From Mucilaginibacter sp. (GTDB taxonomy: Bacteria; Bacteroidota; Bacteroidia; Sphingobacteriales; Sphingobacteriaceae): 51,800 nucleotides of DNA. The stretch lies in contig NZ_JAQBOW010000107.1 of NCBI RefSeq assembly GCF_028287845.1, forward strand, positions 1 to 51,800, given 5' to 3'. Within the stretch, counting starts at the first letter, position 1. The number at the start of each line of letters is the position of its first letter. A model generated the notes under the pieces. That model was not told the origin of the DNA, did no database searches, and saw only the letters and a program-made list of their open reading frames with translations. The translations under genes and the position numbers were made by a program. Shown piece by piece: positions 35,986 to 44,865 of the stretch.

Positions 35986-36780
35986 ATGACTATTCCTATT
36001 TATCAGGCAGACGCGTTTACCGACCAGCTTTTTGGCGGTAACCCGGCCGCGATTTGTCCGTTAACCAAGTGGTTGCCAGACAAAGTAATGCAAAAAATAG
36101 CAGTTGAAAACAATCTGGCCGAAACCGCTTTTTTTGTAAAGACCGGCAATGGTTATTTACTACGCTGGTTTACACCCGAATATGAGATAGATCTTTGCGG
36201 GCATGCTACACTGGCATCGGCACATATTTTATTTACAGAACTGGGATATGCAGGCGACACTATTCACTTTGAAACCATAAAAGCAGGCGCATTAACTGTA
36301 AAAAGAGACGGTGATAAATATATTATGGATTTCCCGTCAAGACCGCCAATACCTATTGAAAAACCAAATGGCTTAATTGAGGCATTGGGCGGGGTACAAC
36401 CGGCTGCTATTTTAAGGTCGAGAGATTTTTTTGTTGTTTATGATTCAGAAATTGAAATTAGCGATATAACGCCTGATTTCTTTGCCCTGTCAAAAATGGA
36501 CACAGTAGGTGTAATTGTTACCGCGCCCGGCAGAGATGTTGATTTTGTATCCAGGTTTTTTGCACCCGGTGCAGGCATTCCTGAAGATCCGGTAACGGGC
36601 TCAGCCCATTGCAATTTAATACCTTATTGGGCAAAACGATTAGGCAAGAATAAGCTGCATGCCTACCAGATATCCGCCCGAAAAGGTGAATTATGGTGTG
36701 AGTTTAAAGAGGACCGCGTTTTAATGAGTGGTAAAGCGGTTACTTATTTAAAGGGAGAAATTTACCTCCCGGCCCTATAA
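35986..36780 (+). CDS. PhzF-family isomerase-like protein
   Basis: 264 residues of the PhzF/YddE fold, cofactor-free isomerases and epimerases made of two related halves. Motifs: YQADAFTDQLFGGNPAAICPL, with NNLAETAFFV where Glu is the PhzF catalytic residue, DLCGHATLASAHI, and in the second half GIPEDPVTGSAHCNLIPYWA. No phenazine genes are nearby, so the substrate is unlikely to be the phenazine precursor. Starts 7 nt after the ABC ATPase and is probably co-transcribed with it. Confidence 0.9.
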   Translation: MTIPIYQADAFTDQLFGGNPAAICPLTKWLPDKVMQKIAVENNLAETAFFVKTGNGYLLRWFTPEYEIDLCGHATLASAHILFTELGYAGDTIHFETIKAGALTVKRDGDKYIMDFPSRPPIPIEKPNGLIEALGGVQPAAILRSRDFFVVYDSEIEISDITPDFFALSKMDTVGVIVTAPGRDVDFVSRFFAPGAGIPEDPVTGSAHCNLIPYWAKRLGKNKLHAYQISARKGELWCEFKEDRVLMSGKAVTYLKGEIYLPAL

Positions 36781-37094
36781 AAGACATCATGTAAATCATT
36801 TAGCGTGTCGGCGAGTCAGCTAATTTTTTGTGACTTGTCCCAAAATAGGTTTAGTTATTAGTGTAACCCATGAACAAAAGTAAAGAATAAAATATCATAA
36901 ATTGCTTATTGTAAGATATTTATCTTAGATCACCTAAAGTTTTTGTACTGTTTCAAAGTGTTTCACTCGTTTTTACAAAACGCTACATATCAGAATGTTA
37001 AGCTAAAATAGTGTTTCATGTGTTTCATTATTTTGTGAAACACTACAACCTTAAATTAAATACTTTTAAAAACTTCCCTTTAGGGGGGCCGGGA
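36781..37094. repeat. Intergenic region with TGTTTCA repeats, 314 bp
   Basis: Between PhzF and the convergent NmrA-like gene. From 36950 to 37050, TGTTTCA recurs four times in two closely spaced pairs (TGTTTCAAAGTGTTTCACTC; GTGTTTCATGTGTTTCATTA), followed by the inverted TGAAACAC, so the last pair can form a hairpin. A short CCCTTTAGGGGGGCCGGG palindrome lies at 37078-37091. No gene. Confidence 0.55.
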
Positions 37095-37733
37095 CTAATA
37101 CGCCACAGTCATTTGTTGCCTTATATGCATTGGGTTTTCAATTTCATCTAAAACAGCAATCGCAAAATCCTCCATAGATATAAAGCTTCTGCCCTGCTCA
37201 TCGGTTAACAGCTGGTTACCACCTATCCTAAACTTTCCTGTACGTTCACCGGGTTCAATTTCAGCAGCGGGACTAACATAGGTCCATTCCAGTTCCTTTT
37301 CGTTTTGGTAAAGTTTCAAAGCATCTCGGTGCGCTAATGAAATAGGTTCATATTCAAGAGGAAAATTTGGTGTATCTACTAATTGCATACCAGGTGCAAC
37401 TTCTAAACTGCCCGCCCCGCCTAATATTAATAATCTCTTGGTATGAGCCTGTTTTAAGCCCATCATAAGCGGTATTGCCAACTCAGCTACGGTTGATTCC
37501 GGCGCGCCATGGGTATTGCCGTAAGCGCAGACAACAGCGTCCTGATCAAAAGCGCCTGTTTCAACATCCTGTGCCTTAAACAGATCGCCTTTAGCTACTT
37601 TTAAATGTTCATGTATAACAGTGTAGGTTTCGGGATGACGTACAACTGCTGTAACATTATGCCCGCGGTTTAATGCTTCTGTTACTATCCTGCTGCCAAT
37701 GCGGCCACCTGCTCCAAATATTGCGATCTTCAT
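37095..37733 (-). CDS. NmrA-like NAD(P)-binding protein
   Basis: 212 residues, an atypical short-chain dehydrogenase fold. The N-terminal IFGAGGRIGSRIVTEALNRGH is the Rossmann GxGGxxG-type loop; RHPETYTVIHEHLKVAKGD follows, and AVVCAYGN and LLILGGAGSLEVAPG mark later strands. The usual YxxxK pair is not evident, as in NmrA/YwnB-type proteins that bind NAD(P) without clear catalysis. Divergent from smc across a heptamer inverted repeat. Confidence 0.85.
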   Translation of the reverse strand: MKIAIFGAGGRIGSRIVTEALNRGHNVTAVVRHPETYTVIHEHLKVAKGDLFKAQDVETGAFDQDAVVCAYGNTHGAPESTVAELAIPLMMGLKQAHTKRLLILGGAGSLEVAPGMQLVDTPNFPLEYEPISLAHRDALKLYQNEKELEWTYVSPAAEIEPGERTGKFRIGGNQLLTDEQGRSFISMEDFAIAVLDEIENPMHIRQQMTVAY

Positions 37734-37736
37734 AAT

Positions 37737-37830
37737 AGGTAAAGGTGAAAGGTTATATTTTGTTTGATTTTATTATATCTTTTTGGAAAATAAGCTCCTT
37801 TTACCTTTCGCCTTTTACCCTTCACCTTAA
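37737..37830. repeat. Heptamer-periodic inverted repeat, site 3
   Basis: Left arm 37737-37757 (AGGTAAA-GGTGAAA-GGTTATA) and right arm 37797-37830 (CTTTTAC-CTTTCGC-CTTTTAC-CCTTCAC). 7-nt period in both arms, reverse-complementary, with a 40-bp spacer. Lies in the divergent NmrA-smc region. Confidence 0.65.
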
Positions 37831-37906
37831 AAGTTAATTTTTATGGTAAAATCATTTTTTTATGATTAATTTGAAAACCTGAATTTTAATAGAAGATAAA
37901 GATTAA

Positions 37907-40900
37907 ATGCAGCTTACACAGTTAGAAATCAAAGGGTTTAAAAGCTTTGGCGATAAGATCACCATTAATTTTAATGAGGGTGTTACCGCTATTGTGGGTC
38001 CTAATGGCTGCGGAAAATCAAATGTGGTAGATGCCATACGCTGGGTACTGGGCGAGCAAAGCACACGCATGCTTCGGTCAGAGAAGATGGATAACGTAAT
38101 ATTCAACGGCACAAAAACCCGTAAAGCCGCTAACCTGGCCGAGGTATCACTAACATTTGACAATACTAAAAACATTCTCCCTACAGATTATTCGCAGGTT
38201 ACCTTAACCCGCAAGCTATATCGCAGCGGCGATAGCGAGTATCGATTAAATGATGTACAATGCCGGTTAAAGGATATTACTGATCTTTTTTTGGATACGG
38301 GTATTGGTTCAGATTCGTATGCTATTATTGAGTTAAGAATGATCGAAGAGATCATATCGAACAAAGAAGGATCACGCCGTAATTTATTTGAAGAAGCATC
38401 GGGCATATCAAAATATAAGCTGCGCAAAAAACAAACATTTAATAAGCTAAAAGATACCGAGGCTGACCTGGAACGTGTTGAGGACCTGTTATTCGAGATA
38501 CAGAAAAACCTCAAAATGCTGGAGAACCAGGCAAAAAAAACCGAGCGTTACTATCGCATTAAAGAAGAATATAAATTGCTTAGCGTTAAGCTTGCTTCGT
38601 TCAAAATCGCGGCTTTTGGAAATTCTCTTAACAGAATAGAACAACAGGACCTTAAACATCGCGAAGAAAAATCAGGCATTGTTACCCAGTTGGATACTCT
38701 TGAAGCCGCTTTACAGCAGCAAAAGCTGGATAGCCTGACGAAGGAAAAGAATCTATCCATCCAGCAAAAGGCAACCAATGATTTTGTAGGTAAGATACGT
38801 GCTTACGAAAGCGAAAAAAAGATAAAAAACGAACAGCTTAAGTTCCAACAGGATAAAGAAACAAGACTAAGCGAAGAACTGGAACGAGACCGAAATCAGC
38901 TTAACCATGTGCTTTATAATATTAAGCGGTTATCTGAAGAAAAAGCACAGGAAGATGAAAACCTGCAAACCATAACAGAAAAGGTTGCCGACTTGAAACT
39001 GGCAGTTGATGAGTTACGTTTACAACAATCAAGCGCGCGGAATGAGTTAAACGAACTTACTACCGCTAATAATAACTTACAAAACCAAGCTTATAAAGCC
39101 GAAAAGGATATAGACATCCTGCAAATACAGGAACAGGCACTGGAGCAGGAAAGCCAACGCAATATGGAAGATGCTACTAATAAAAAGGTAGAACTCTCCC
39201 ACTTTAATCAGGTTGTTGCCGAATTACAATATCGTACAGAAAACTTAGAAAAAGAATACCAGTTTGAGCTTAACCTGGAAACTGAACTTCAGGAACAAAT
39301 AACGGCCATTGAGAGCGAAACAAATAACATAAAAGAAACCATCATTACAGAAAGCCGCAAGCTTGACGCCAAACAAAACGAATATAACCTAACAAAAAGT
39401 TTGGTTGATAATTTGGAAGGTTTCCCCGAGTCTATCCGGTTCTTGAAAAACAACAGTGAGTGGGCCAAGAACGTTCCGCTGTTTAGTGATGTACTATTTT
39501 GCCGCGAACAATACCGTGTTGCAATTGAAAACTATTTAGAACCCCTAATGAATCATTATGTGGTTGAAAGCTATGATGACGCGGTAAAAGCTATTAACCT
39601 GCTAAGCAACTCGGCACGCGGCAGGGCACAGTTTTTTATACTAAACAGTTATGCAGATACGGACAGTTCTATACCGTTCAAGGATGATGCGGGAGGCTCA
39701 CGCATCCCCGCTTTAAATGTGATTGAGGTAGAAAAAAAATATCAGCCATTGGTTAACCACTTACTCAAAAATGTTTACCTGGTTAATGATGAGTCTGAGT
39801 TGAATAACTCGAACCTGACAGATGGGTTGGTTCTAATAGCCCAAAGCGGCAAGTTCAATAAATCCAAATACACCATGGCCGGTGGCTCTGTTGGTTTATT
39901 TGAGGGTAAAAGAATTGGCCGTGCAAAGAACCTGGAGAATTTGGCCAAAGAAATCAAAACGCTTGATGTAGATCTGTTTGAACTCAAAACCCGATCGAAC
40001 GAGTTACAGGCAAAATCTGTAGCATTAAAAGCGGCTGGTAAATCTGCCGAATTAAGCCAAAAGCAGGCAGAACTTAATCGCTTAAATACCGAGCTGATAA
40101 CGGTTAAAACTCGGCGAGAGCAATATGAAACATTTATTGAGAACAGTCTTAACCGCAAGGACGATATCGCCAAAAAAATAAGCGGAATAAAGGATGAAAT
40201 GGCTATGCTACAGCCATTATTGGTTGAACTAAAAACTAATAAACAAATTCAAAACGATCTGCTTGTTGATAGGCAAGGCGCGTTTAATGAGTTGAATGAA
40301 ATGGTATCGGTTCAATCAAATACCTATAACCAGGAAAACATCCGGTTTCATCAGCAGCAAAATAAAGTATCGGGATTAACTAAGGACCTTGATTACCGGT
40401 TTACCCAACAGGAAAATCTGGAAAGCCGCATCAAACAAAACAACGCGGAGCTTGATAAGGTAAAAATAGCTATACAGGAAAATTTACAACAGTCGGACTC
40501 ATCAGATGATAGTTTGTTGGAAATGTATAGCCAAAAGGAAGAACTGGAAAAAGCAACCCACGAAGCCGAGCAGGAACATTATTCTTTACGGGGAGCAATT
40601 TCAGAATCAGAAGATGCTATAACCACCTTACGCCGTAAAAAAGACCAGGCAGAAGTAATTGAAAATGAGCTAAAAGACGAACGCAACAACCTGCGCATAG
40701 AACTCAATGCTTTAAAAGAACGCCTGTCTGTTGAGTTTAATGTTGACATTAATGACCTGCCCGAAAGCGAAACAGCTACAAATGAAAATGAGCAGGAACT
40801 GCGTGACAGAACAGATAAATTAAAAAATCAACTGGATGATTTTGGCGCCATAAACCCAATGGCTGTTGAAGCTTATGCCGAAATGAATGAGCGCTATGAG

Positions 40901-41449
40901 TTTATCCAAAATCAAAAAAAGGATCTGGGCGAAGCAAAGGCATCATTACTGGCAACCATACAGGAAATTGACGATACCGCTAAAGAAAAATTCATGTATG
41001 CTTTTACCATGGTGCGCGAAAACTTCATCAATGTTTTCCGTTCATTGTTTAATGAAGAGGATTCCTGCGATTTGATTCTTACCGATCCGCAGCATCCTCT
41101 CGAATCTGATATTGATATTATTGCCAAACCAAAGGGCAAGCGTCCGCTATCAATCAACCAACTTTCGGGTGGCGAAAAAACATTGACGGCAACTGCTATT
41201 CTATTTTCGCTTTATTTATTAAAGCCGGCACCATTCTGTATTTTTGATGAAGTTGATGCCCCTCTTGATGATACTAATATTGATAAGTTCAATAACATCA
41301 TTCGTAAGTTCTCTACAGAATCACAGTTCATCATTGTATCCCACAATAAAAGAACCATTGCCAGCACCGATGTAATTTATGGTGTAACAATGGTTGAGCA
41401 GGGAATATCACGCGTTGTCCCGGTGGATATTAGAGAATTGGCAGACTGA
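37907..41449 (+). CDS. smc: Chromosome segregation protein SMC
   Basis: 1180 residues; the ATPase of the condensin-like SMC complex. Walker A GPNGCGKS (31-38), then NVVDAIRWVLGEQS. Two long coiled coils (about 170-500 and 680-1010) surround a hinge near 505-680 (ENLEGFPESIRF to GGSVGLFEGKRIG). The C-terminal head has signature LSGGEKTLTATAILFSLY and Walker B FCIFDEVDAPLDD. Partners scpA and scpB are not in this window. Divergent from the NmrA-like gene. Confidence 0.96.
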   Translation: MQLTQLEIKGFKSFGDKITINFNEGVTAIVGPNGCGKSNVVDAIRWVLGEQSTRMLRSEKMDNVIFNGTKTRKAANLAEVSLTFDNTKNILPTDYSQVTLTRKLYRSGDSEYRLNDVQCRLKDITDLFLDTGIGSDSYAIIELRMIEEIISNKEGSRRNLFEEASGISKYKLRKKQTFNKLKDTEADLERVEDLLFEIQKNLKMLENQAKKTERYYRIKEEYKLLSVKLASFKIAAFGNSLNRIEQQDLKHREEKSGIVTQLDTLEAALQQQKLDSLTKEKNLSIQQKATNDFVGKIRAYESEKKIKNEQLKFQQDKETRLSEELERDRNQLNHVLYNIKRLSEEKAQEDENLQTITEKVADLKLAVDELRLQQSSARNELNELTTANNNLQNQAYKAEKDIDILQIQEQALEQESQRNMEDATNKKVELSHFNQVVAELQYRTENLEKEYQFELNLETELQEQITAIESETNNIKETIITESRKLDAKQNEYNLTKSLVDNLEGFPESIRFLKNNSEWAKNVPLFSDVLFCREQYRVAIENYLEPLMNHYVVESYDDAVKAINLLSNSARGRAQFFILNSYADTDSSIPFKDDAGGSRIPALNVIEVEKKYQPLVNHLLKNVYLVNDESELNNSNLTDGLVLIAQSGKFNKSKYTMAGGSVGLFEGKRIGRAKNLENLAKEIKTLDVDLFELKTRSNELQAKSVALKAAGKSAELSQKQAELNRLNTELITVKTRREQYETFIENSLNRKDDIAKKISGIKDEMAMLQPLLVELKTNKQIQNDLLVDRQGAFNELNEMVSVQSNTYNQENIRFHQQQNKVSGLTKDLDYRFTQQENLESRIKQNNAELDKVKIAIQENLQQSDSSDDSLLEMYSQKEELEKATHEAEQEHYSLRGAISESEDAITTLRRKKDQAEVIENELKDERNNLRIELNALKERLSVEFNVDINDLPESETATNENEQELRDRTDKLKNQLDDFGAINPMAVEAYAEMNERYEFIQNQKKDLGEAKASLLATIQEIDDTAKEKFMYAFTMVRENFINVFRSLFNEEDSCDLILTDPQHPLESDIDIIAKPKGKRPLSINQLSGGEKTLTATAILFSLYLLKPAPFCIFDEVDAPLDDTNIDKFNNIIRKFSTESQFIIVSHNKRTIASTDVIYGVTMVEQGISRVVPVDIRELAD

Positions 41450-41450
41450 T

Positions 41451-41478
41451 GGATGTGCGTGCAAATGTGTGCACATCC
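41451..41478. terminator. Hairpin between smc and the S41 protease gene
   Basis: GGATGTGC pairs perfectly with GCACATCC around a 12-nt loop. No T-run follows, so termination is uncertain; it sits exactly between two convergent genes. Confidence 0.4.
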
Positions 41479-41490
41479 GCATACTGCACG

Positions 41491-43038
41491 TTATTTTTTC
41501 AGTTTTAATTTTTTATCAAACACCATCCCATTGAATTTATGTTCAACCAGCTTTATAGCGGCCGCATTTGATTCTTCGATAGAAAATGTTTTTAATTTAG
41601 CAGATAAACCCTGTATTTGCGGCCCTGTTATACTATAAACACCTGTTTTAACATAGTTTAAGGCATGAGCCAGCAAACCCTCTGCAGGATCGCCAAAATC
41701 CTTGGTAACATCATCATAATCATTTACACCCGGATAGGTAGTTGAGCCCGGTGTCATACCTGAATAATACCCTCCCTGAGCTAATGAGTTTTTAGTTTCT
41801 AATTCCGGGATGTATAGTTGATATTTATTAATGTCTATATCAAAAAAAGCAACAGGTTTACCGTAAGTAGTTGTACCAATTAACTGCACATTTAAATGCG
41901 GGCGCAAATTATTAATGGTTAGTTCGCTTGCAGATGCTGTTGCCCCTGTTACAATAAAAAACACACGGCTAATGTTTAGCATTCCCTTTTTTGCGAAATT
42001 TATGGCATTACCGGCAACGGTATAATCAAATTGACCATAATTATAGAGCTGATTAATAGTTGGATCTCTGCGCACCTGGTTCTTAAGCAGGCTTGCTTTT
42101 CCGCTACTTAGTATATCGTTAAAATAAGAGCTGTACATTATCGTTCCGCTTTTTGCAGCCGGAACAATTAAGTTGTCTAAATACTCGGCAGTTGAGACAA
42201 GACCACCGCCGTTATAGCGCAGATCAACAACCAGATCTGTAATACCCTGCATTGCAAAATAATTAAAAGCTGCATCCAATTTAGCATCAGCATTATCACC
42301 AGAAGTAAAGCTGTTAAACACTATATAGCCAACCGTTTTACCTGTAGCCACATTAAAAGTTTTATAAGTTAAAACCGGATTGATGGTATAATTTGCTGCA
42401 TTAAGCGTAACGCTAAATGTAGATAGGTCTGCCTTTTGCAAAATCATTGTTATTGTGGTGCTGTATGCATAGGCATTAATAACAAACTGGGTATGCGTTC
42501 CCGAAGATCCATCATAACTCAAATTACTATTACCATTAATTGAAATGATCTTATAGCCTCTCTTCACCCCTCCCAGATCAGCAGGCGAACCGGGGTAAAC
42601 ATATTTTATACGCAGATCATTAACATCATTAAATAATGGTGCGAAACCAAAGTCGGCATTTGTTCCGCCTAATTCAGTCGACACCTGCCCCTGATCAATA
42701 AATGAGTATTTGGCTTCTCCGGGTGCCGGCGAATAATACTCATAAGGTTTTCCTGTTGATGGATTTATTTTATATTGAGAGATAGCATCAACTTCCTTTG
42801 TTAACGCGCTTAGATCGTCTGACCCGGAAATTGCCCGCGGATTAAAGGCGGCATAGCTTGGCAAACCATCGTACCAATAATATGCTTCTTTGGCATATAA
42901 AAATACAGAGTCTCTCACCAGGTCAAGCGTTGAACCATTTTTTGACGGAGCAATTTCATTATTGTTTTGTGTACCCTTTTTACAAGAAGTCGCCAGGCAG
43001 GTAACAATTATAATAATTAAATAAAATGCTTTTTTCAT
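41491..43038 (-). CDS. S41 family C-terminal-processing-type peptidase, lipoprotein
   Basis: 515 residues. Signal MKKAFYLIIIIVTCLATSC with lipobox, so it is probably lipid-anchored. A PDZ domain around 120-220 (LRIKYVYPGSPADLGGVKRG), then the S41 protease core: DLRYNGGGLVSTAEYLDNL, nucleophile Ser in TGATASASELTINNLRP and general base Lys in GTTTYGKPV. The N-terminal part (DSVFLYAKEAYYWYDGLP) matches the Bacteroidota S41 lipoproteins. Substrate unknown. Convergent with smc. Confidence 0.9.
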   Translation of the reverse strand: MKKAFYLIIIIVTCLATSCKKGTQNNNEIAPSKNGSTLDLVRDSVFLYAKEAYYWYDGLPSYAAFNPRAISGSDDLSALTKEVDAISQYKINPSTGKPYEYYSPAPGEAKYSFIDQGQVSTELGGTNADFGFAPLFNDVNDLRIKYVYPGSPADLGGVKRGYKIISINGNSNLSYDGSSGTHTQFVINAYAYSTTITMILQKADLSTFSVTLNAANYTINPVLTYKTFNVATGKTVGYIVFNSFTSGDNADAKLDAAFNYFAMQGITDLVVDLRYNGGGLVSTAEYLDNLIVPAAKSGTIMYSSYFNDILSSGKASLLKNQVRRDPTINQLYNYGQFDYTVAGNAINFAKKGMLNISRVFFIVTGATASASELTINNLRPHLNVQLIGTTTYGKPVAFFDIDINKYQLYIPELETKNSLAQGGYYSGMTPGSTTYPGVNDYDDVTKDFGDPAEGLLAHALNYVKTGVYSITGPQIQGLSAKLKTFSIEESNAAAIKLVEHKFNGMVFDKKLKLKK

Positions 43039-43094
43039 GTTTATATTAAGGTAATATTATAACGATAATAAGCTTAACTGTGTTATATTCAATA

Positions 43095-43703
43095 CTATAA
43101 AAACTCTTTAACATTAATATAGTCAACCCCTGTTGCTTCTGCACAAAGCACGTCATCAGCAGAGTTTCCTATCATTAGTATATCCTTCCTGGTTAAACCT
43201 TGCTCTTTCATTAATAAATGCAGCACATCAGGTTCAGGTTTAGGTAATGTTTCTTCGGCAAAATAACAGGTTAAATAAGGCTCCAGCCCGTGCCACTCTG
43301 TTTGTTTAATTTTATTTAATTGCTGAGCCGGATTACCATTAGTTACAAGGTATAGTTTTTTACGGTCAATTACAACTTCCTGCATCAAATCAAGCACGGC
43401 TTGATAAACTAATAATTTTAACGGAAGTTTAGCAGTAAGTAATAAATGCTGAAAACTGATCCGGTATTTCTCGTCTATTCCTAATTCTTCTTTTACCCTG
43501 TCAAATACTACATCCCTACCCTCTGCCGTATAGGTTGCCACCATTAAATCGGTTATTGTTTTTGCGTCTGATAGCTCTGTATATTCTATCAAACCGGCAA
43601 ACAAATAATAAACCTGGAATAAATAATCTTTTTCAGGATAAATAACATTATCCAATTCAAACACAAAAGCCTTTTTACGCGGATCTATATCGCTATATTT
43701 CAT
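43095..43703 (-). CDS. HAD-like protein with altered nucleophile motif
   Basis: 202 residues of the haloacid dehalogenase fold. Motif I reads VFELDNVIYP where HAD enzymes have DxD, so the nucleophilic Asp is replaced by Glu (residue 16). Motif II (LVTNGN), the motif III Lys (PKPEPD) and motif IV (MIGNSADDV) are kept. Phosphatase activity is therefore uncertain; it may be a binding protein. It overlaps the next upstream gene (43703-44002) by one base, and that gene lies 2 bp downstream of the LolD-like ATPase, so the three form an operon. Confidence 0.85.
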   Translation of the reverse strand: MKYSDIDPRKKAFVFELDNVIYPEKDYLFQVYYLFAGLIEYTELSDAKTITDLMVATYTAEGRDVVFDRVKEELGIDEKYRISFQHLLLTAKLPLKLLVYQAVLDLMQEVVIDRKKLYLVTNGNPAQQLNKIKQTEWHGLEPYLTCYFAEETLPKPEPDVLHLLMKEQGLTRKDILMIGNSADDVLCAEATGVDYINVKEFL

Positions 43704-44002
43704 TACTTTGTTACCTGTATATCAATATTGTATTCTTTAAATAGTTGCTGAGATTCTAATAAAAGGCCCGTTTCTGCAGTATCCAGTACATAGATTAGAT
43801 CAACTGAATTATCCAAACACAGGGCCAACATTTCATGCGTATAGGATATGGATTGCGGATTGGGCAATTGTACCATTTTACCTTGCATAAGCATAAATGC
43901 AGGTAATGTATGGTAATCACCTAAAATAACATCATCCCTGTTTAGTTGTTTTTTAAGGCGATGCGCCTGTGCCGAATTGGCTGCCGTTATAAGAATGCTC
44001 AC
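43703..44002 (-). CDS. Hypothetical 99-residue protein in HAD/LolD operon
   Basis: Alternating beta-alpha pattern starting ILITAANSAQAHRLKKQL, like the first strand and helix of a Rossmann-type domain, and ending LFKEYNIDIQVTK. No catalytic motif and no hydrophobic segment. Coding status is supported by tight packing: one-base overlap with the HAD gene and 2 bp from the LolD-like gene. It resembles a truncated N-terminal (pre-ATP-grasp-like) domain, but I cannot name a family. Confidence 0.65.
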   Translation of the reverse strand: MSILITAANSAQAHRLKKQLNRDDVILGDYHTLPAFMLMQGKMVQLPNPQSISYTHEMLALCLDNSVDLIYVLDTAETGLLLESQQLFKEYNIDIQVTK

Positions 44003-44004
44003 TA

Positions 44005-44658
44005 TTATTGAACAATTAAACCATCAACCATTAAAACCTTACGGTCTGATATATTTGCCAGTTCTTCGTTATGGGTAACAATTACAAAAGTTTGGTTAAA
44101 CTCATTACGCAGCTTTACAAAAAGCTCATGCAGCTCGCGCGCATTGGCCGAATCAAGGTTACCCGATGGTTCGTCGGCAAATATTAGTGCAGGTTTATTA
44201 ATTAAAGCACGTGCTACGGCTACTCTTTGTTGTTCACCGCCAGAAAGGGCATTGGGTTTGTGGTGAAGCCGATTGCCTAATCCAAGTAAATCTAATAGTT
44301 CAGTAGCTCTCTTTTCAGCTTCTGCTTTTGAAACTCCGGCTATAAAAGCCGGAATACAAACATTCTCCAGCGCGTCAAATTCGGCCAATAAGTGGTGAAA
44401 TTGAAATATGAAACCAATTTCACGATTACGAAAGTTGCTTAAATTTTTGTTGTTCAGTTTATTTAGCTCAACGTTATTAATGAATAGCTGACCGGAATCG
44501 GACTTATCCAGCGTACCTAAAATATTAAGCAGGGTACTTTTCCCCGCGCCTGATGCGCCAACTATAGTTACAATCTCACCTTTTTCTACTTCAAAATCAA
44601 CACCCTTTAATATTTGAAGTTGCGCGTATGATTTATGAATGGCTGTTGCTTTAAGCAT
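44005..44658 (-). CDS. LolD-like ABC transporter ATP-binding protein
   Basis: 217 residues from the ATG at 44658 (an in-frame TTG lies two codons upstream). Walker [11 protein letters not shown]-loop [19 protein letters not shown], signature [15 protein letters not shown], Walker [13 protein letters not shown], and H-loop VTHNEE. The [16 protein letters not shown] stretch is characteristic of LolD, the ATPase of lipoprotein sorting (LolCDE), and of the related MacB-type exporters. No LolC/E permease is adjacent, which is common in Bacteroidota. First gene of the operon with the 99-residue protein and the HAD-like protein. Confidence 0.85.
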   Translation of the reverse strand: MLKATAIHKSYAQLQILKGVDFEVEKGEIVTIVGASGAGKSTLLNILGTLDKSDSGQLFINNVELNKLNNKNLSNFRNREIGFIFQFHHLLAEFDALENVCIPAFIAGVSKAEAEKRATELLDLLGLGNRLHHKPNALSGGEQQRVAVARALINKPALIFADEPSGNLDSANARELHELFVKLRNEFNQTFVIVTHNEELANISDRKVLMVDGLIVQ

Positions 44659-44671
44659 GCCCAAAAATAGC

Positions 44672-44824
44672 GATTAGAGATTAGAGATTGATGATAAGTT
44701 GTTAATTTTATAAAGCGGAAGTGTCGGTTTGTAACATTTTTATTGGTTTTAACCTATTCTTACTAGCGCAATCATATCAAAGTAAAACTAATCTTTAATC
44801 TCTAGTCTCTAATCTCTGATTTCG
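44672..44824. repeat. Heptamer-periodic inverted repeat, site 4
   Basis: Left arm 44672-44692 is GATTAGA-GATTAGA-GATTGAT. Right arm 44790-44824 is AATCTTT-AATCTCT-AGTCTCT-AATCTCT-GATTTCG. The arms are reverse-complementary with unit AGAGATT and about 97 bp between them. Lies in the divergent lolD-sucC region, so it sits in the leaders of both genes. Confidence 0.72.
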
Positions 44825-44865
44825 AAACAAAATCATTAGATTTACCGCAAATACTTCGAAAAAAT

